64,000 nucleotides of DNA. Source: JAJXWB01 sp965246795. GTDB lineage: Bacteria > Pseudomonadota > Alphaproteobacteria > Rhizobiales > Beijerinckiaceae. The translations under genes were made by a program, and so were the position numbers. The DNA is taken from positions 62,001 through 126,000 of the forward strand of contig CBDFFN010000017.1 in the NCBI GenBank assembly GCA_965246795.1, in the 5' to 3' direction. Within the stretch, counting starts at the first letter, position 1. Every line of letters starts with the position of its first letter. A model generated the notes under the pieces. It was not told the origin of the DNA. It searched no databases and saw nothing but the letters and a program-made list of their open reading frames with translations. Shown here in pieces: positions 41,975 through 50,426 of the stretch.

Positions 41975-44077
41975 ATGCGGCCGTCGCGTCTCGATCCATT
42001 GTTCGCCTCCGTTGCGACGCTGCCCGGCGTCGGCCCCAAACTGGCGAAACTCTTCGACCGGTTGCTCGGCACGAACGAGCGCGGCGCGCGCGTGCTCGAC
42101 GTGCTGTTCCATCTGCCGCATTCGTTTCTCGACCGGCGCAACCGACCGACGATTGCCGAGGCGCCGATCGACACTCCGGTCGTGCTCGAAGTCCGCGTGG
42201 TCGAACATCAAGAGCCCGGCGGGCGTTATTCGAAGGCGCCGTACCGCGTGCTGGTCGAGGACGAGACCGGCGATCTGCTACTTGTGTTCTTTCTCGCCAA
42301 TCGCGATTGGATCGCGCGCAGCCTGCCGGTCGGCAGCACGCGTTGGGTGTCGGGCAAGCTCGAACTGTGGGACGGCCATCGGCAGATCGTGCATCCCGAC
42401 CGGGTGCTCGACGCCGACGCGCTGGCGAAGCTGAAGCCGCTCGAGCCTGTCTATGGCCTGACCGAAGGGTTGAACGCCGGCCATGCGCGGCGTGCCGCCG
42501 ACGGCGCAGTAGCGCGACTGCCGCCGCTGCCGGAATGGATCGACGACGCACTGCTCAAACAAATGCGCTGGCCGACGTTCAAAGCGGCGTTGTCGATGCA
42601 GCATGCGCCGGACGACCCGATCGAAACGTCGCTCGAAAGCGTAGCGCGACGACGTCTCGCCTACGACGAATTGCTTGCGCAGCAGCTCGCGTTGCGTCTG
42701 GTGCGGGCGAAGACGACGGAGGCACGCGGGCGCGCGAGCAGAGGCGATGGCCGCATTGCGAATGCAATTCTCGATCGGCTGTCATTCGAGCTTACCGGTG
42801 CGCAGACGCGCGCATTGGAACAAATCCGTCGCGATCTTGCCGTGCCGAAACGCATGCTGCGACTGCTGCAGGGCGATGTCGGTTCAGGGAAAACGATCGT
42901 CGCGCTGCTGGCGATGGCGACGATGGTCGAGGCTGGCCGTCAAGCGGCATTGATGGCGCCGACAGAAATCCTCGCGCGCCAGCACTTCGAGCGGATTGTT
43001 GGCTTCGCGGAAGGATCGGGTCTACGCATCGCACTTGTGACCGGCCGTGATCGTCCTGCGGCGCGCGAAAGCACATTGCGTGCGCTGGCTGTAGGCGACA
43101 TCGACATCGTCGTCGGCACGCATGCGCTTGTGCAGGAGAGTGTTGCTTTCCGTGATCTCGGCCTCGCCATCGTCGACGAACAACATCGGTTCGGCGTGCA
43201 TCAGCGGCTTGCGCTCGGTCGCAAAGGTGAAGCAGCGGACATCCTCGTGATGACCGCGACGCCGATCCCACGCACGCTGGTGCTCACCTATTTCGGCGAC
43301 ATGGAAGTCTCAAAGCTCGACGAGAAGCCGCCGGGCCGAAAGCCGATCCCGACACGCGCCGTTCCGACAGAGCGTTTCGACGATCTTGTGGCGAGCCTCG
43401 AACGCGCGGTCGCGAACGGTGCGCGCGCCTATTGGGTCTGTCCGCTTGTCGATGAAAGTGAAGACAGCGATCTCTCCGCTGCGACCGATCGACATGCGAT
43501 GTTGCGTGCAAACTTCGGCGACCGTGTCGGGCTGATCCACGGTCGCATGCGTGGGCCGGACAAGGACGCCGCGATGGCCGCGTTTTCGCGCGGCGAGACG
43601 CAAGTGCTCGTCGCCACGACCGTGATCGAAGTCGGCGTCGATGTGCCGGAAGCAACAATCATGGTGATCGAACACGCGGAGCGTTTTGGCCTCTCGCAAC
43701 TACATCAGTTGCGCGGCCGTGTCGGGCGCGGCACGGCGGAATCGTCGTGCATTCTTCTATACAAGGGCCCGCTCGGCGAAACTGCAACGGCGCGGTTGAA
43801 CGCGCTACGCGAGAGCGAAGATGGCTTTCGCCTTGCCGAGGAAGACCTGCGTCTGCGCGGCGAAGGTGAAGTGCTAGGATCGCGGCAATCTGGCATGCCT
43901 GGCTTCATGCTCGCCAACCTCGCAGTGCATGCCGATCTCGCGCGCATCGCACGCGACGACGCGGCACTGATGGTCGAGCGCGATGCTGCCTTGGCAAGCG
44001 AGCGCGGCCAAGCCCTTCGCACGCTGCTTTATCTCTTCGAACGCGACGAAGCGGTAAGACTTCTCCGCGCGGGGTAA
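41975..44077 (+). CDS. recG: ATP-dependent DNA helicase RecG
   Basis: Reverses stalled replication forks and branch-migrates junctions. 700 residues: wedge/OB domain (about 1-270), then superfamily 2 helicase motifs LLQGDVGSGKT (I), LALVTGRDRPAARE (Ia/Ib region), DEQHRFGVHQR (II, DEQH as usual in RecG), MTATPIPRTL (III), and QLRGRVGRG (VI) followed by the TRG/wedge C-terminus. The length is as expected. It starts 9 bp after gntK. The VapB gene begins about 40 bp beyond its stop, where DUF502-glmS might be expected. Confidence 0.95.
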   Translation: MRPSRLDPLFASVATLPGVGPKLAKLFDRLLGTNERGARVLDVLFHLPHSFLDRRNRPTIAEAPIDTPVVLEVRVVEHQEPGGRYSKAPYRVLVEDETGDLLLVFFLANRDWIARSLPVGSTRWVSGKLELWDGHRQIVHPDRVLDADALAKLKPLEPVYGLTEGLNAGHARRAADGAVARLPPLPEWIDDALLKQMRWPTFKAALSMQHAPDDPIETSLESVARRRLAYDELLAQQLALRLVRAKTTEARGRASRGDGRIANAILDRLSFELTGAQTRALEQIRRDLAVPKRMLRLLQGDVGSGKTIVALLAMATMVEAGRQAALMAPTEILARQHFERIVGFAEGSGLRIALVTGRDRPAARESTLRALAVGDIDIVVGTHALVQESVAFRDLGLAIVDEQHRFGVHQRLALGRKGEAADILVMTATPIPRTLVLTYFGDMEVSKLDEKPPGRKPIPTRAVPTERFDDLVASLERAVANGARAYWVCPLVDESEDSDLSAATDRHAMLRANFGDRVGLIHGRMRGPDKDAAMAAFSRGETQVLVATTVIEVGVDVPEATIMVIEHAERFGLSQLHQLRGRVGRGTAESSCILLYKGPLGETATARLNALRESEDGFRLAEEDLRLRGEGEVLGSRQSGMPGFMLANLAVHADLARIARDDAALMVERDAALASERGQALRTLLYLFERDEAVRLLRAG

Positions 44078-44101
44078 TGGCTAGACAGTGTGGCTAGCCA
44101 C
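44078..44101. promoter_or_regulatory. Palindromic operator candidate for vapBC
   Basis: A perfect 12-bp palindrome GTGGCTAGCCAC (44090-44101) lies 16 bp before the VapB start, with an additional half-site TGGCTAG at 44078-44084 adjoining the recG stop. Type II antitoxins normally bind such palindromes for autoregulation. Confidence 0.55.
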
Positions 44102-44116
44102 TATTACATTTGATAA

Positions 44117-44404
44117 ATGAGGAAGATTGCGAAGCCATCCCGCACACCGGTGCCACAGCTAAACATCAGATCGGCGTTTGCCGTAAAACGTGCACGCGAA
44201 TTAGCCAAGGTCGCCGGCGTCACAACGACGAAGATCGTCGAGGATGCCCTGCGCGATTACAAAGCTCCTAGCAACGACGAAGCAAAAACGCAGTGGCAGC
44301 AGAAATTGCACGAGATCGCTCAGATCGCCAATGAAGGATTACCGCCCTTCGATTGGCGCGCAGTCGAGAACGAAATGTATGACGAATGGGGGAATGCAAA
44401 ATGA
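44117..44404 (+). CDS. vapB: VapB-family antitoxin (transcription factor)
   Basis: 95 residues. The N-terminal half (QLNIRSAFAVKRARELAKVAGVTTTKIVEDALRDY) looks like a ribbon-helix-helix DNA-binding domain of the Psk/VapB class. The C-terminal part (LPPFDWRAVENEMYDEWG) is the likely toxin-neutralising tail. The ATG of the toxin gene overlaps its stop (ATGA), standard for type II toxin-antitoxin modules. Base composition is somewhat lower in GC than recG or glmS, in keeping with acquisition. Confidence 0.85.
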   Translation: MRKIAKPSRTPVPQLNIRSAFAVKRARELAKVAGVTTTKIVEDALRDYKAPSNDEAKTQWQQKLHEIAQIANEGLPPFDWRAVENEMYDEWGNAK

Positions 44405-44817
44405 TCGTTGCGGACACGTCTGCGATCATGGCGGTTTGTCTTCGAGAGGTCGGATGGTCGTCGATTGAAGACGCCTTGTTCGACAACCGTTGTGCCATCC
44501 CGGCCCCCGTAATCGTCGAATTTACGCAAGTCGCCACGGGGCGACGCGGGGGAAAGCATATCCCAGTATCGGAATTCATGGCCGCACTCCTGAGCGCACC
44601 GAAAATCGAGATCACGCCGCTCGGCGCGGACGAGGCAACACTCGCCAGCAGTGCGGTTACCACCTACGGCAAAGGCCGCGGAAGCCGCGCGCAGCTCAAC
44701 GTTGTAGACCTGATGGTCTACGGGATTGCGAAGCGATTGCGTGCGCCGATCCTATGTACCGGCCGCGATTTCGCGGACACGGATATCGCGATCCACCCGG
44801 CCTCGCGGCTGTCCTGA
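44401..44817 (+). CDS. vapC: VapC-family PIN-domain ribonuclease toxin
   Basis: 138 residues with a PIN domain: D5 (MIVADTSA), E40 (PVIVEF), D103 (NVVDLMVYG) and D123/D126 (CTGRDFADTDI), the acidic set that coordinates Mg2+/Mn2+ for RNA cleavage. All catalytic acids are present, so it is probably active. VapC toxins usually cut tRNA-fMet or rRNA loops, but the target here is unknown. The ATG overlaps vapB and is preferred to an in-frame ATG 15 bp upstream. Confidence 0.9.
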   Translation: MIVADTSAIMAVCLREVGWSSIEDALFDNRCAIPAPVIVEFTQVATGRRGGKHIPVSEFMAALLSAPKIEITPLGADEATLASSAVTTYGKGRGSRAQLNVVDLMVYGIAKRLRAPILCTGRDFADTDIAIHPASRLS

Positions 44818-44849
44818 TTGATCTCACAAAAAACTTGAGGGAGAGAGCT

Positions 44850-45371
44850 TTGTCTATTTCACTTCACAAAGTCACCGTAGGCACCTTCACGCAAATCATC
44901 GGCAGCGTCGCGAACTGTCTAGACAAAGGCCTCGCGCATTGTCGCGAGCACAACATCGATCCCTCGGAACTCGTCGAGGCGCGGCTCTATCCCGACATGG
45001 CGCCTCTGCGCTTCCAGATCATCTCCGTCGCGCTCCATTCTGCCGGCGCGATCGAGGCAGTGAAAAATGGGTCCTTCAAGCCACCGTCCGGTAAAGGAGA
45101 ATTCGACTACGCCGGTCTTCAAAAGCTGGTCGCCGCCACGCAGGCGACTATCGGTGGTCTGACGCCTGGTGATGTCGACGGACTTGCCGGCCGCGATGTC
45201 ACTCTTAAGGTCGGTGACATGGCCATACCGTTCACGGCCGAAGGATTTCTGCTCTCGTTTTCACTGCCGAACTTCTATTTTCACGCGACGACAGCTTACG
45301 GAATCCTGCGGTCGAAAGGCGTAAAGATCGGCAAGCGCGACTATCTCGGCGGCATGCAAATCAAAAGTTGA
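44850..45371 (+). CDS. DUF1993-family protein
   Basis: 173 residues. The start SISLHKVTVGTFTQIIGSVANCLDKGLAHC and DMAPLRFQIISVALHS, FYFHATTAYGILRSKGVKIGKRDYLG match the DUF1993 family, a DinB-like four-helix protein with conserved His/Asp. Translation seems to start at TTG after GAGGGAGAG, giving the canonical (M)SISL start. It follows vapC by about 32 bp in the same direction and may belong to the same inserted segment. Function unknown; DinB-like folds often bind metal. Confidence 0.82.
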   Translation: MSISLHKVTVGTFTQIIGSVANCLDKGLAHCREHNIDPSELVEARLYPDMAPLRFQIISVALHSAGAIEAVKNGSFKPPSGKGEFDYAGLQKLVAATQATIGGLTPGDVDGLAGRDVTLKVGDMAIPFTAEGFLLSFSLPNFYFHATTAYGILRSKGVKIGKRDYLGGMQIKS

Positions 45372-45374
45372 GAG

Positions 45375-46106
45375 CTACTCCGCCGCGATGCGCGAAGCAT
45401 CACGCTTCGCGACCGCGCTCGCTGCCATTGCATCGATGCGCGTTCGCGCCTCCGGCTGGATCACTCCAGCGGACATGATGAGCTTTGCTGCTTCGTCCGG
45501 CGTCACGTCGATCTCGATCACGTCGCGCGCCGGAAGATAGAAAAAAAAGCCCGTCGTCGGGTTGGGCGTGCAGGGCAGAAATACCGACATGTGTTCTTCC
45601 GCCCCACCGGCCGGCAGTCCCGCAGCCACGGCGCCCGTCGGCGGCGCAGAGATCAGCACGATCGACCATTGTCCCGGTCGCGGAAACTCGACGAGGCCGA
45701 CCCGCCGGAACGACGTGCCCGACTGCGAGAACACCGTCTCGAAAATCTGCTTCACGCTTTTGTAGATGCCGCGCACGACCGGCATGCGGTCGAGGATCGT
45801 CTCGCCAAGGCGGATCAGCGTGCGGCCGGCGAGGTTCGCGGTCAGGAAACCGAGCAGCGTCAGGCCGACGAAGGCGACCACGACGCCGACGCCCGGCACG
45901 TTCTTCGGCAGATAGGCGTCTGGCCAGAATGCTGTCGGGATCAGCGGCTTCACGAAATGGTCGACCGTGTCGATGAACCACCACACGAGCCACGCCGTGA
46001 CCGCGAGCGGACCGGCAATCACAAGCCCCGTGAAGAAATACGCGCGGATACGCGCGCCCAAGCCGCGCGGACGTGACGGCGGCGGCGCTGTCGGCAATTC
46101 GATCAA
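45375..46106 (-). CDS. DUF502-family integral membrane protein
   Basis: 243 residues with two membrane segments (about 22-46 and 73-96). A conserved cytoplasmic or periplasmic domain follows (RMPVVRGIYKSVKQIFETVFSQ, VGLVEFPRPGQWSIVLIS, VFLPCTPNPTTGFFFYLPARDVIEIDVTPDEAAKLIMSAGV), which is the DUF502 signature. It starts about 10 bp after the glmS stop in the same direction, so both are probably one operon. Function unknown. Confidence 0.88.
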   Translation of the reverse strand: MIELPTAPPPSRPRGLGARIRAYFFTGLVIAGPLAVTAWLVWWFIDTVDHFVKPLIPTAFWPDAYLPKNVPGVGVVVAFVGLTLLGFLTANLAGRTLIRLGETILDRMPVVRGIYKSVKQIFETVFSQSGTSFRRVGLVEFPRPGQWSIVLISAPPTGAVAAGLPAGGAEEHMSVFLPCTPNPTTGFFFYLPARDVIEIDVTPDEAAKLIMSAGVIQPEARTRIDAMAASAVAKRDASRIAAE

Positions 46107-46116
46107 CGAAACATCC

Positions 46117-47943
46117 TCACTCGACGGTCACGCTCTTCGCTAGGTTGCGCGGCTGGTCCACGTCTTTCCCCATAAAGACGGCGGCATGATAGGCGAGCAA
46201 TTGCACCGGCACCGCATAGACGATGGGTGCAAAGGTCGGGCCCATCGGCGCCAGCTCGAGCGCATGCGCGGTGTCGATCGCCGCCGCTTCGTGTGCGGTG
46301 CTGTCGCCGATCAGCACGATCTTTCCGTCGCGTGCGGCGACTTCCTGCATGTTGGAGACGGTCTTCTCCAGCGCTGCATCGGCCGGCGCGATGACGATGA
46401 CAGGCATGTCTTCGTCAATCAGCGCGATCGGTCCATGCTTTAGCTCGCCCGCGGCATAACCTTCGGCATGGATGTAGGAGATTTCCTTCAGCTTCAGCGC
46501 GCCTTCGAGCGCGAGCGGAAAGCTTGTGCCGCGTCCAAGATAGAGCACGCTCTTCGCGCGCGAGATCGCATGCGCGATCGTCTCGATCTCGTCCTCCTGC
46601 CGTAGCGCCGTTGCCATCAGACCAGGCACCGCAATCAGTTCCGCGACCATCTTTGCCTCGCGTGCAGCGTCGAGCACGCCGCGCGCACGACCGAGCGCCA
46701 GCGCGAGACACGCAAGCGTCGCGAGCTGGCAGGTGAACGCCTTCGTCGAAGCAACGCCGATCTCCGGGCCGGCGAGCGTCGGCGCGACGATGTCGCTTTC
46801 CCGTGCGATGGTCGAGGTCGGCACGTTGACGACAGCGAGCAGATGTTGGCCGTTCGCCTTGGCGTAACGGAGCGAAGCAAGCGTGTCGGCGGTCTCGCCC
46901 GACTGCGAAACGACGATCGTCAGGCCACCATCCGGCAGCGGCGCCTCGCGATAACGAAACTCCGACGCGACATCGATCTCGACCGGGAGTCGCGCCAGCG
47001 TCTCGAACCAGTAACGCGCCGTCATGCCCGCGTAATACGCGGTGCCGCAAGCAACGATCGTCACCCGCGAAAGTGTCTTCGGGTCAAACGGCAGTTCGAA
47101 CGGCAGCGAAACGCGGCTGTTCGTCATGTCGAGGTAATGCGCGAGCGTATGTCCGACGACTTCGGGCTGCTCATGAACTTCCTTCGCCATGAAATGGCGG
47201 TGCATGCCCTTATCGACGAGAAAAGCCGAGGCCTGCGTGCGGATTCTTGGCCGCGCGACCGTGTCGCCGGCCACGTCGTAGAAGGTCGCGCCGGCACGCG
47301 TCAGCACGACACGGTCGCCTTCGTCGAGATAGGTGATGTCGTTGGTGAAGGGCGCGAGCGCCAAGGCGTCAGAGCCGAGATACATCTCGCCATCGCCCCA
47401 ACCGACGGCCAGCGGCGATCCACGACGCGCGCCGATCAGAAGGTCGTCTTCGCCCTGAAAGAGAAACGCGAGGGCAAAGGCACCGCGTAGTTTCGGCAGA
47501 CTTTCGGCGACAGCGTCGGTCGGCGACAGGCCACGTTCCATTGCCGCCGTCACGAGATGAGCGACAACCTCCGTGTCGGTCTCGGTCGAGAAGGTATGGC
47601 CGGCATCGCGCAACGCATCACGCAATTCGCGGAAATTCTCGATGATGCCGTTATGGACGACGGCGAGCCGGGCGCTGGCGTGCGGATGCGCATTCGTCTC
47701 GGTCGGCCGGCCGTGCGTTGCCCAGCGCGTATGGCCGATGCCGATCGCGCCCGACAGCGGCTGCTCGGACAGTTTGATCTCGAGGTTCCGCAACCGGCCC
47801 TCGGCGCGTCGTCGCACGAGTTTACCGTCTTCGAGCGTCGCGACGCCGGCCGAGTCATAGCCGCGGTATTCGAGCCGCCGCAGCGATTCGACGATATCGC
47901 CGGCCACCGACCGCCGTCCGAGAATACCAACGATGCCGCACAT
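46117..47943 (-). CDS. glmS: Glucosamine-fructose-6-phosphate aminotransferase (isomerising)
   Basis: Makes glucosamine 6-phosphate from fructose 6-phosphate and glutamine, committing carbon to peptidoglycan and LPS. 608 residues, the normal length. The N-terminal glutaminase has the nucleophile C2 (MCGIVGILG), HTRWATHG and HNGIIENF. Two SIS domains follow (SQSGETADTL, STKAFTCQ) and the C-terminus ends DQPRNLAKSVTVE. The open frame extends 239 codons upstream, but the Cys must follow the initiator Met, which fixes the start. No glmS ribozyme-like leader is evident in the 190 bp upstream. Confidence 0.96.
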   Translation of the reverse strand: MCGIVGILGRRSVAGDIVESLRRLEYRGYDSAGVATLEDGKLVRRRAEGRLRNLEIKLSEQPLSGAIGIGHTRWATHGRPTETNAHPHASARLAVVHNGIIENFRELRDALRDAGHTFSTETDTEVVAHLVTAAMERGLSPTDAVAESLPKLRGAFALAFLFQGEDDLLIGARRGSPLAVGWGDGEMYLGSDALALAPFTNDITYLDEGDRVVLTRAGATFYDVAGDTVARPRIRTQASAFLVDKGMHRHFMAKEVHEQPEVVGHTLAHYLDMTNSRVSLPFELPFDPKTLSRVTIVACGTAYYAGMTARYWFETLARLPVEIDVASEFRYREAPLPDGGLTIVVSQSGETADTLASLRYAKANGQHLLAVVNVPTSTIARESDIVAPTLAGPEIGVASTKAFTCQLATLACLALALGRARGVLDAAREAKMVAELIAVPGLMATALRQEDEIETIAHAISRAKSVLYLGRGTSFPLALEGALKLKEISYIHAEGYAAGELKHGPIALIDEDMPVIVIAPADAALEKTVSNMQEVAARDGKIVLIGDSTAHEAAAIDTAHALELAPMGPTFAPIVYAVPVQLLAYHAAVFMGKDVDQPRNLAKSVTVE

Positions 47944-48132
47944 GAGACGCCTCAGGTGGCCGGGAACGGGCCGATCCGCAAGGCGCCGGCGCGCCAACCG
48001 CCTTCTGGCGGACGGAACGGCCCGAATTATGGACGGGAATAGCTTCGTCCCCGTTACCGGCGACAAATGGGTTGGCGTGGTGGCCCGCAATCCCATATCC
48101 CTGCTCGACTGCCACCACCCGAGAGAGATTGC

Positions 48133-48375
48133 ATGTCCCTGCGGATCATCACCATCGCCGCCGCTGCCGCCGTCCTCGTCTCGAGCGCGGTTCCCAGCCT
48201 TGCCCAGCGCAAGCCGACGAAATGTTCGTCCATCCTCGCGGTCTGCCTCCAGCGTGCACCGGGTCAGGCGGGAATTTGCGACGACATGTACCAGCGCGCC
48301 GTAATCCAGGGTCAGTGGCAGGCGACGGAAGAGCCCGACGGCACCAAACACGCCGCCGTGCCCTGCGCGAAGTAG
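48133..48375 (+). CDS. Small secreted protein of unknown function
   Basis: 80 residues: a signal peptide (MSLRIITIAAAAAVLVSSAVPSLAQ) and a compact domain with four cysteines (KCSSILAVCLQRAPGQAGICDDMY...VPCAK) that could form two disulfides in the periplasm. GAGAGAG precedes the ATG. It lies between divergent glmS and downstream rpsF. No family recognised. Confidence 0.65.
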   Translation: MSLRIITIAAAAAVLVSSAVPSLAQRKPTKCSSILAVCLQRAPGQAGICDDMYQRAVIQGQWQATEEPDGTKHAAVPCAK

Positions 48376-48587
48376 ACTCGAACACCCGTTCGGCTTGCCA
48401 CCGGGCAGGCTCGCGTCTATAGAGCGCGCGTCGTGATGCCCGGCTGGGGGCTGAACGGAAATCCCTTTCGCTTTCGTGAAATGGACAGGACGGCCCGACC
48501 GGGCCGTGCGCCTTCCCGTGTTCCCGCCTTCGACAACCTTGCGAGCCTTCTGGGCTCGAAGGGCTCCGCGCCGGTGCATCGCTCGAC

Positions 48588-48636
48588 CGGGCAGGACGCG
48601 AAAAGTGGTTTCCGGTTTTCGCGCCGATCCTGCCCG
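48588..48636. repeat. Long imperfect hairpin in the rpsF leader (repeat-like)
   Basis: CGGGCAGGA/TCCTGCCCG outer arms enclose CGCGAAAA and a facing GTTTTCGCG. The inner sequence resembles a short palindrome often seen dispersed in Hyphomicrobiales. It ends 23 bp before the rpsF ATG, so it would be transcribed as the last structure of the leader. It may be an inserted repeat or a ribosomal-protein leader element. Confidence 0.5.
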
Positions 48637-48658
48637 CAGAGAAGCAAAGGCAGGCCAC

Positions 48659-49108
48659 ATGGCTCTTTACGAACACGTCTACATGGCGCGTCAGGATGTT
48701 TCCGCCCAGCAGGTGGAAACGATGACGGACGCGTACCGCAAGGTCATCGAAGGTCTCGGTGGGTCGATCGGCCGTCACGAGTACTGGGGCGTGAAGTCCC
48801 TCGCCTTCCGCATGAACAAGAACCGCAAAGCGCATTTCACGCTGATGAACATCGACGCGCCGCATGCCGCCATCGCCGAGATGGAGCGGCAGATGGGCCT
48901 GAGCGAAGACGTGTTGCGCTTCCTGACCGTGAAGGTCGACGAGCACGACGACCAGCCGTCGGCAATGATGCGCAAGCGCGAGGACAGTGACGATCGTGGC
49001 GATCGCGGACGTGGTCCGCGCGGCGACCGTGGCGATCGCGGCGATCGTCGCCCGCGTCGTGACGATATCGGCTTTGGCGCCCCGCCGGCTGCGGAAGGAA
49101 ACGCCTGA
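48659..49108 (+). CDS. rpsF: 30S ribosomal protein S6
   Basis: S6 pairs with S18 on the platform of the 30S subunit. 149 residues: a ferredoxin-like core (MALYEHVYMARQDVSAQQVETM; GVKSLAFRMNKNRKAHF) and a long charged C-terminal extension rich in Asp/Arg/Gly (DRGDRGRGPRGDRGDRGDRR), typical of alphaproteobacterial S6 and likely disordered. The frame is open upstream to 48476, but the family start is clear. Its stop overlaps the rpsR ATG by 1 bp. Confidence 0.96.
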   Translation: MALYEHVYMARQDVSAQQVETMTDAYRKVIEGLGGSIGRHEYWGVKSLAFRMNKNRKAHFTLMNIDAPHAAIAEMERQMGLSEDVLRFLTVKVDEHDDQPSAMMRKREDSDDRGDRGRGPRGDRGDRGDRRPRRDDIGFGAPPAAEGNA

Positions 49109-49344
49109 TGTCCACGAGCCCCCGTCGCCCCTTTTTCCGCCGCCGCAAGACCTGCCCGTTCTCCGGCCCGAATGCGCCGAAGATCGATTACAAGGACACG
49201 CGTTTGCTCTCGCGCTACATTTCCGAGCGCGGCAAGATCGTGCCGTCGCGCATCACCGCGGTGAGCGCCAAGAAGCAGCGCGAGCTGGCTCAGGCCATTA
49301 AGCGCGCGCGCTATCTCGGACTGCTGCCGTACGTCATCCGCTGA
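49108..49344 (+). CDS. rpsR: 30S ribosomal protein S18
   Basis: 78 residues with FRRRKTCPFSGPNAPKIDYKDTRLLSRYISERGKIVPSRITAVSAKKQRELAQAIKRARYLGLLPYV, the full S18 signature. It binds S6 and 16S rRNA helix 22/23. It overlaps the rpsF stop, so translation is coupled. It is followed by a perfect hairpin before the DUF2232 gene. Confidence 0.97.
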   Translation: MSTSPRRPFFRRRKTCPFSGPNAPKIDYKDTRLLSRYISERGKIVPSRITAVSAKKQRELAQAIKRARYLGLLPYVIR

Positions 49345-49366
49345 GCGGATAACGACAATCGTGAAA

Positions 49367-49390
49367 TGACCGGCGAGACTTCGCCGGTCA
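49367..49390 (+). terminator. Perfect hairpin between rpsR and the DUF2232 gene
   Basis: TGACCGGCGA-GACT-TCGCCGGTCA forms a 10-bp perfect stem with a 4-nt loop, 22 bp after the rpsR stop. No T-tract follows, so it is more likely an attenuator or mRNA-stability element that sets expression of S6/S18 above the downstream membrane-protein gene. Confidence 0.5.
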
Positions 49391-49433
49391 GGCTGGGGCT
49401 AAAGCTCCTAACCGCCATGCGCGGGACAGCTCG

Positions 49434-50411
49434 ATGGACCAGAAGAACAACAACGTCGCGCTCATCAATGCATTGATCGCTGCCGCGGCCGGCGCAGCGG
49501 GCGCGTTGCTGTTTCTGCTTGCGACCCGCGGCACGTTCGCGGGCATGATGCTCTCCTATTTTGCGCCGCTGCCGCCGATGATCGCCACGCTGGCCTTCGG
49601 AATTGTGCCCGGCGCTGTGGCCGTCGTTGCCGGCGCCCTTCTCGCAGGCGTGTCGGCATCGCCCGTCATCGGGCTTGTCGTCGGCGCGGGCTTACTGCTT
49701 CCGGCCTACCTCACCTGTATCGCCGGATTACGAGCGCCCGCTGTGGCGCCGGACGACCGGCGCGTGTCGCGCGTTGTCATCGCCGCGATGGTCTTTGCGT
49801 CGCTTTCGGCGTTTGCGATTCTCGCATCGCTCATCGCGGCGCATGGCGGCGTGACGAATGCAAAGTCCGCCCTCGTTTCGTCGGTCTTGCCGCTGCTGCG
49901 ATCTGTCACGCTGGAAAGCCGCCTGCCCGCAGGTCTGACAGTGGAAGAACTTGCGCGCGCCATCGTCGGTGTCGCGCCCGCGATGATTGCGGCATCGTCG
50001 TTCTTTATGCTGACGATCAACAGCTACATCGCCGGACGCGTGGCGATGATTTCGGGCCAGCTCGCGCATCCCTGGCCGTCGGTCGCGGACAGCCTCGCGC
50101 TTCCTGGCATTGCTGCCGGGGCGTTCGCTGTCGCATGCGGGCTGGTTTTCCTCGGCGGCCTTCCCGGCATTGTCGCGTCCGTCATTGCAACGACGCTCGG
50201 TTGCGGCTTCGCGCTGCAAGGACTTGCCGTCATCCACGTCATCACGCGGCGCTCGGCGTTCCGCCTCGGGCTGCTTTGCGCGCTCTACGCGGCGATCCTT
50301 TGCCTGCCGCCCTGGCCGCTTCTTGCGCTGGCGCTCGTCGGTTTCGTCGACGCGGCCTTCCATCTGCGGCGCCGGCGCGCAGAGACGCTTTCACCCAAAC
50401 CTGATCCCTGA
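49434..50411 (+). CDS. DUF2232-family polytopic membrane protein
   Basis: 325 residues with about eight predicted membrane segments (for example LINALIAAAAGAAGALLFLL, MIATLAFGIVPGAVAVVAGA, VVIAAMVFASLSAFAILASL, LGLLCALYAAILCLPPWP). A DUF2232 protein between rpsR and rplI is a conserved arrangement in alphaproteobacteria. The family is distantly like substrate-binding S components and related membrane proteins, but its role is unknown. It starts about 90 bp after rpsR, past a hairpin. Confidence 0.85.
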   Translation: MDQKNNNVALINALIAAAAGAAGALLFLLATRGTFAGMMLSYFAPLPPMIATLAFGIVPGAVAVVAGALLAGVSASPVIGLVVGAGLLLPAYLTCIAGLRAPAVAPDDRRVSRVVIAAMVFASLSAFAILASLIAAHGGVTNAKSALVSSVLPLLRSVTLESRLPAGLTVEELARAIVGVAPAMIAASSFFMLTINSYIAGRVAMISGQLAHPWPSVADSLALPGIAAGAFAVACGLVFLGGLPGIVASVIATTLGCGFALQGLAVIHVITRRSAFRLGLLCALYAAILCLPPWPLLALALVGFVDAAFHLRRRRAETLSPKPDP

Positions 50412-50426
50412 ACACGGAGAAAACCA

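Noticed and set aside
44078..45371. Insertion sequence or integron carrying vapBC
   Set aside because: No transposase or integrase, terminal repeats or target duplication can be seen; only a gene-order argument supports insertion.
47944..48132. glmS ribozyme or other riboswitch
   Set aside because: No ribozyme-like core or conserved aptamer could be recognised in the short gap upstream of glmS.
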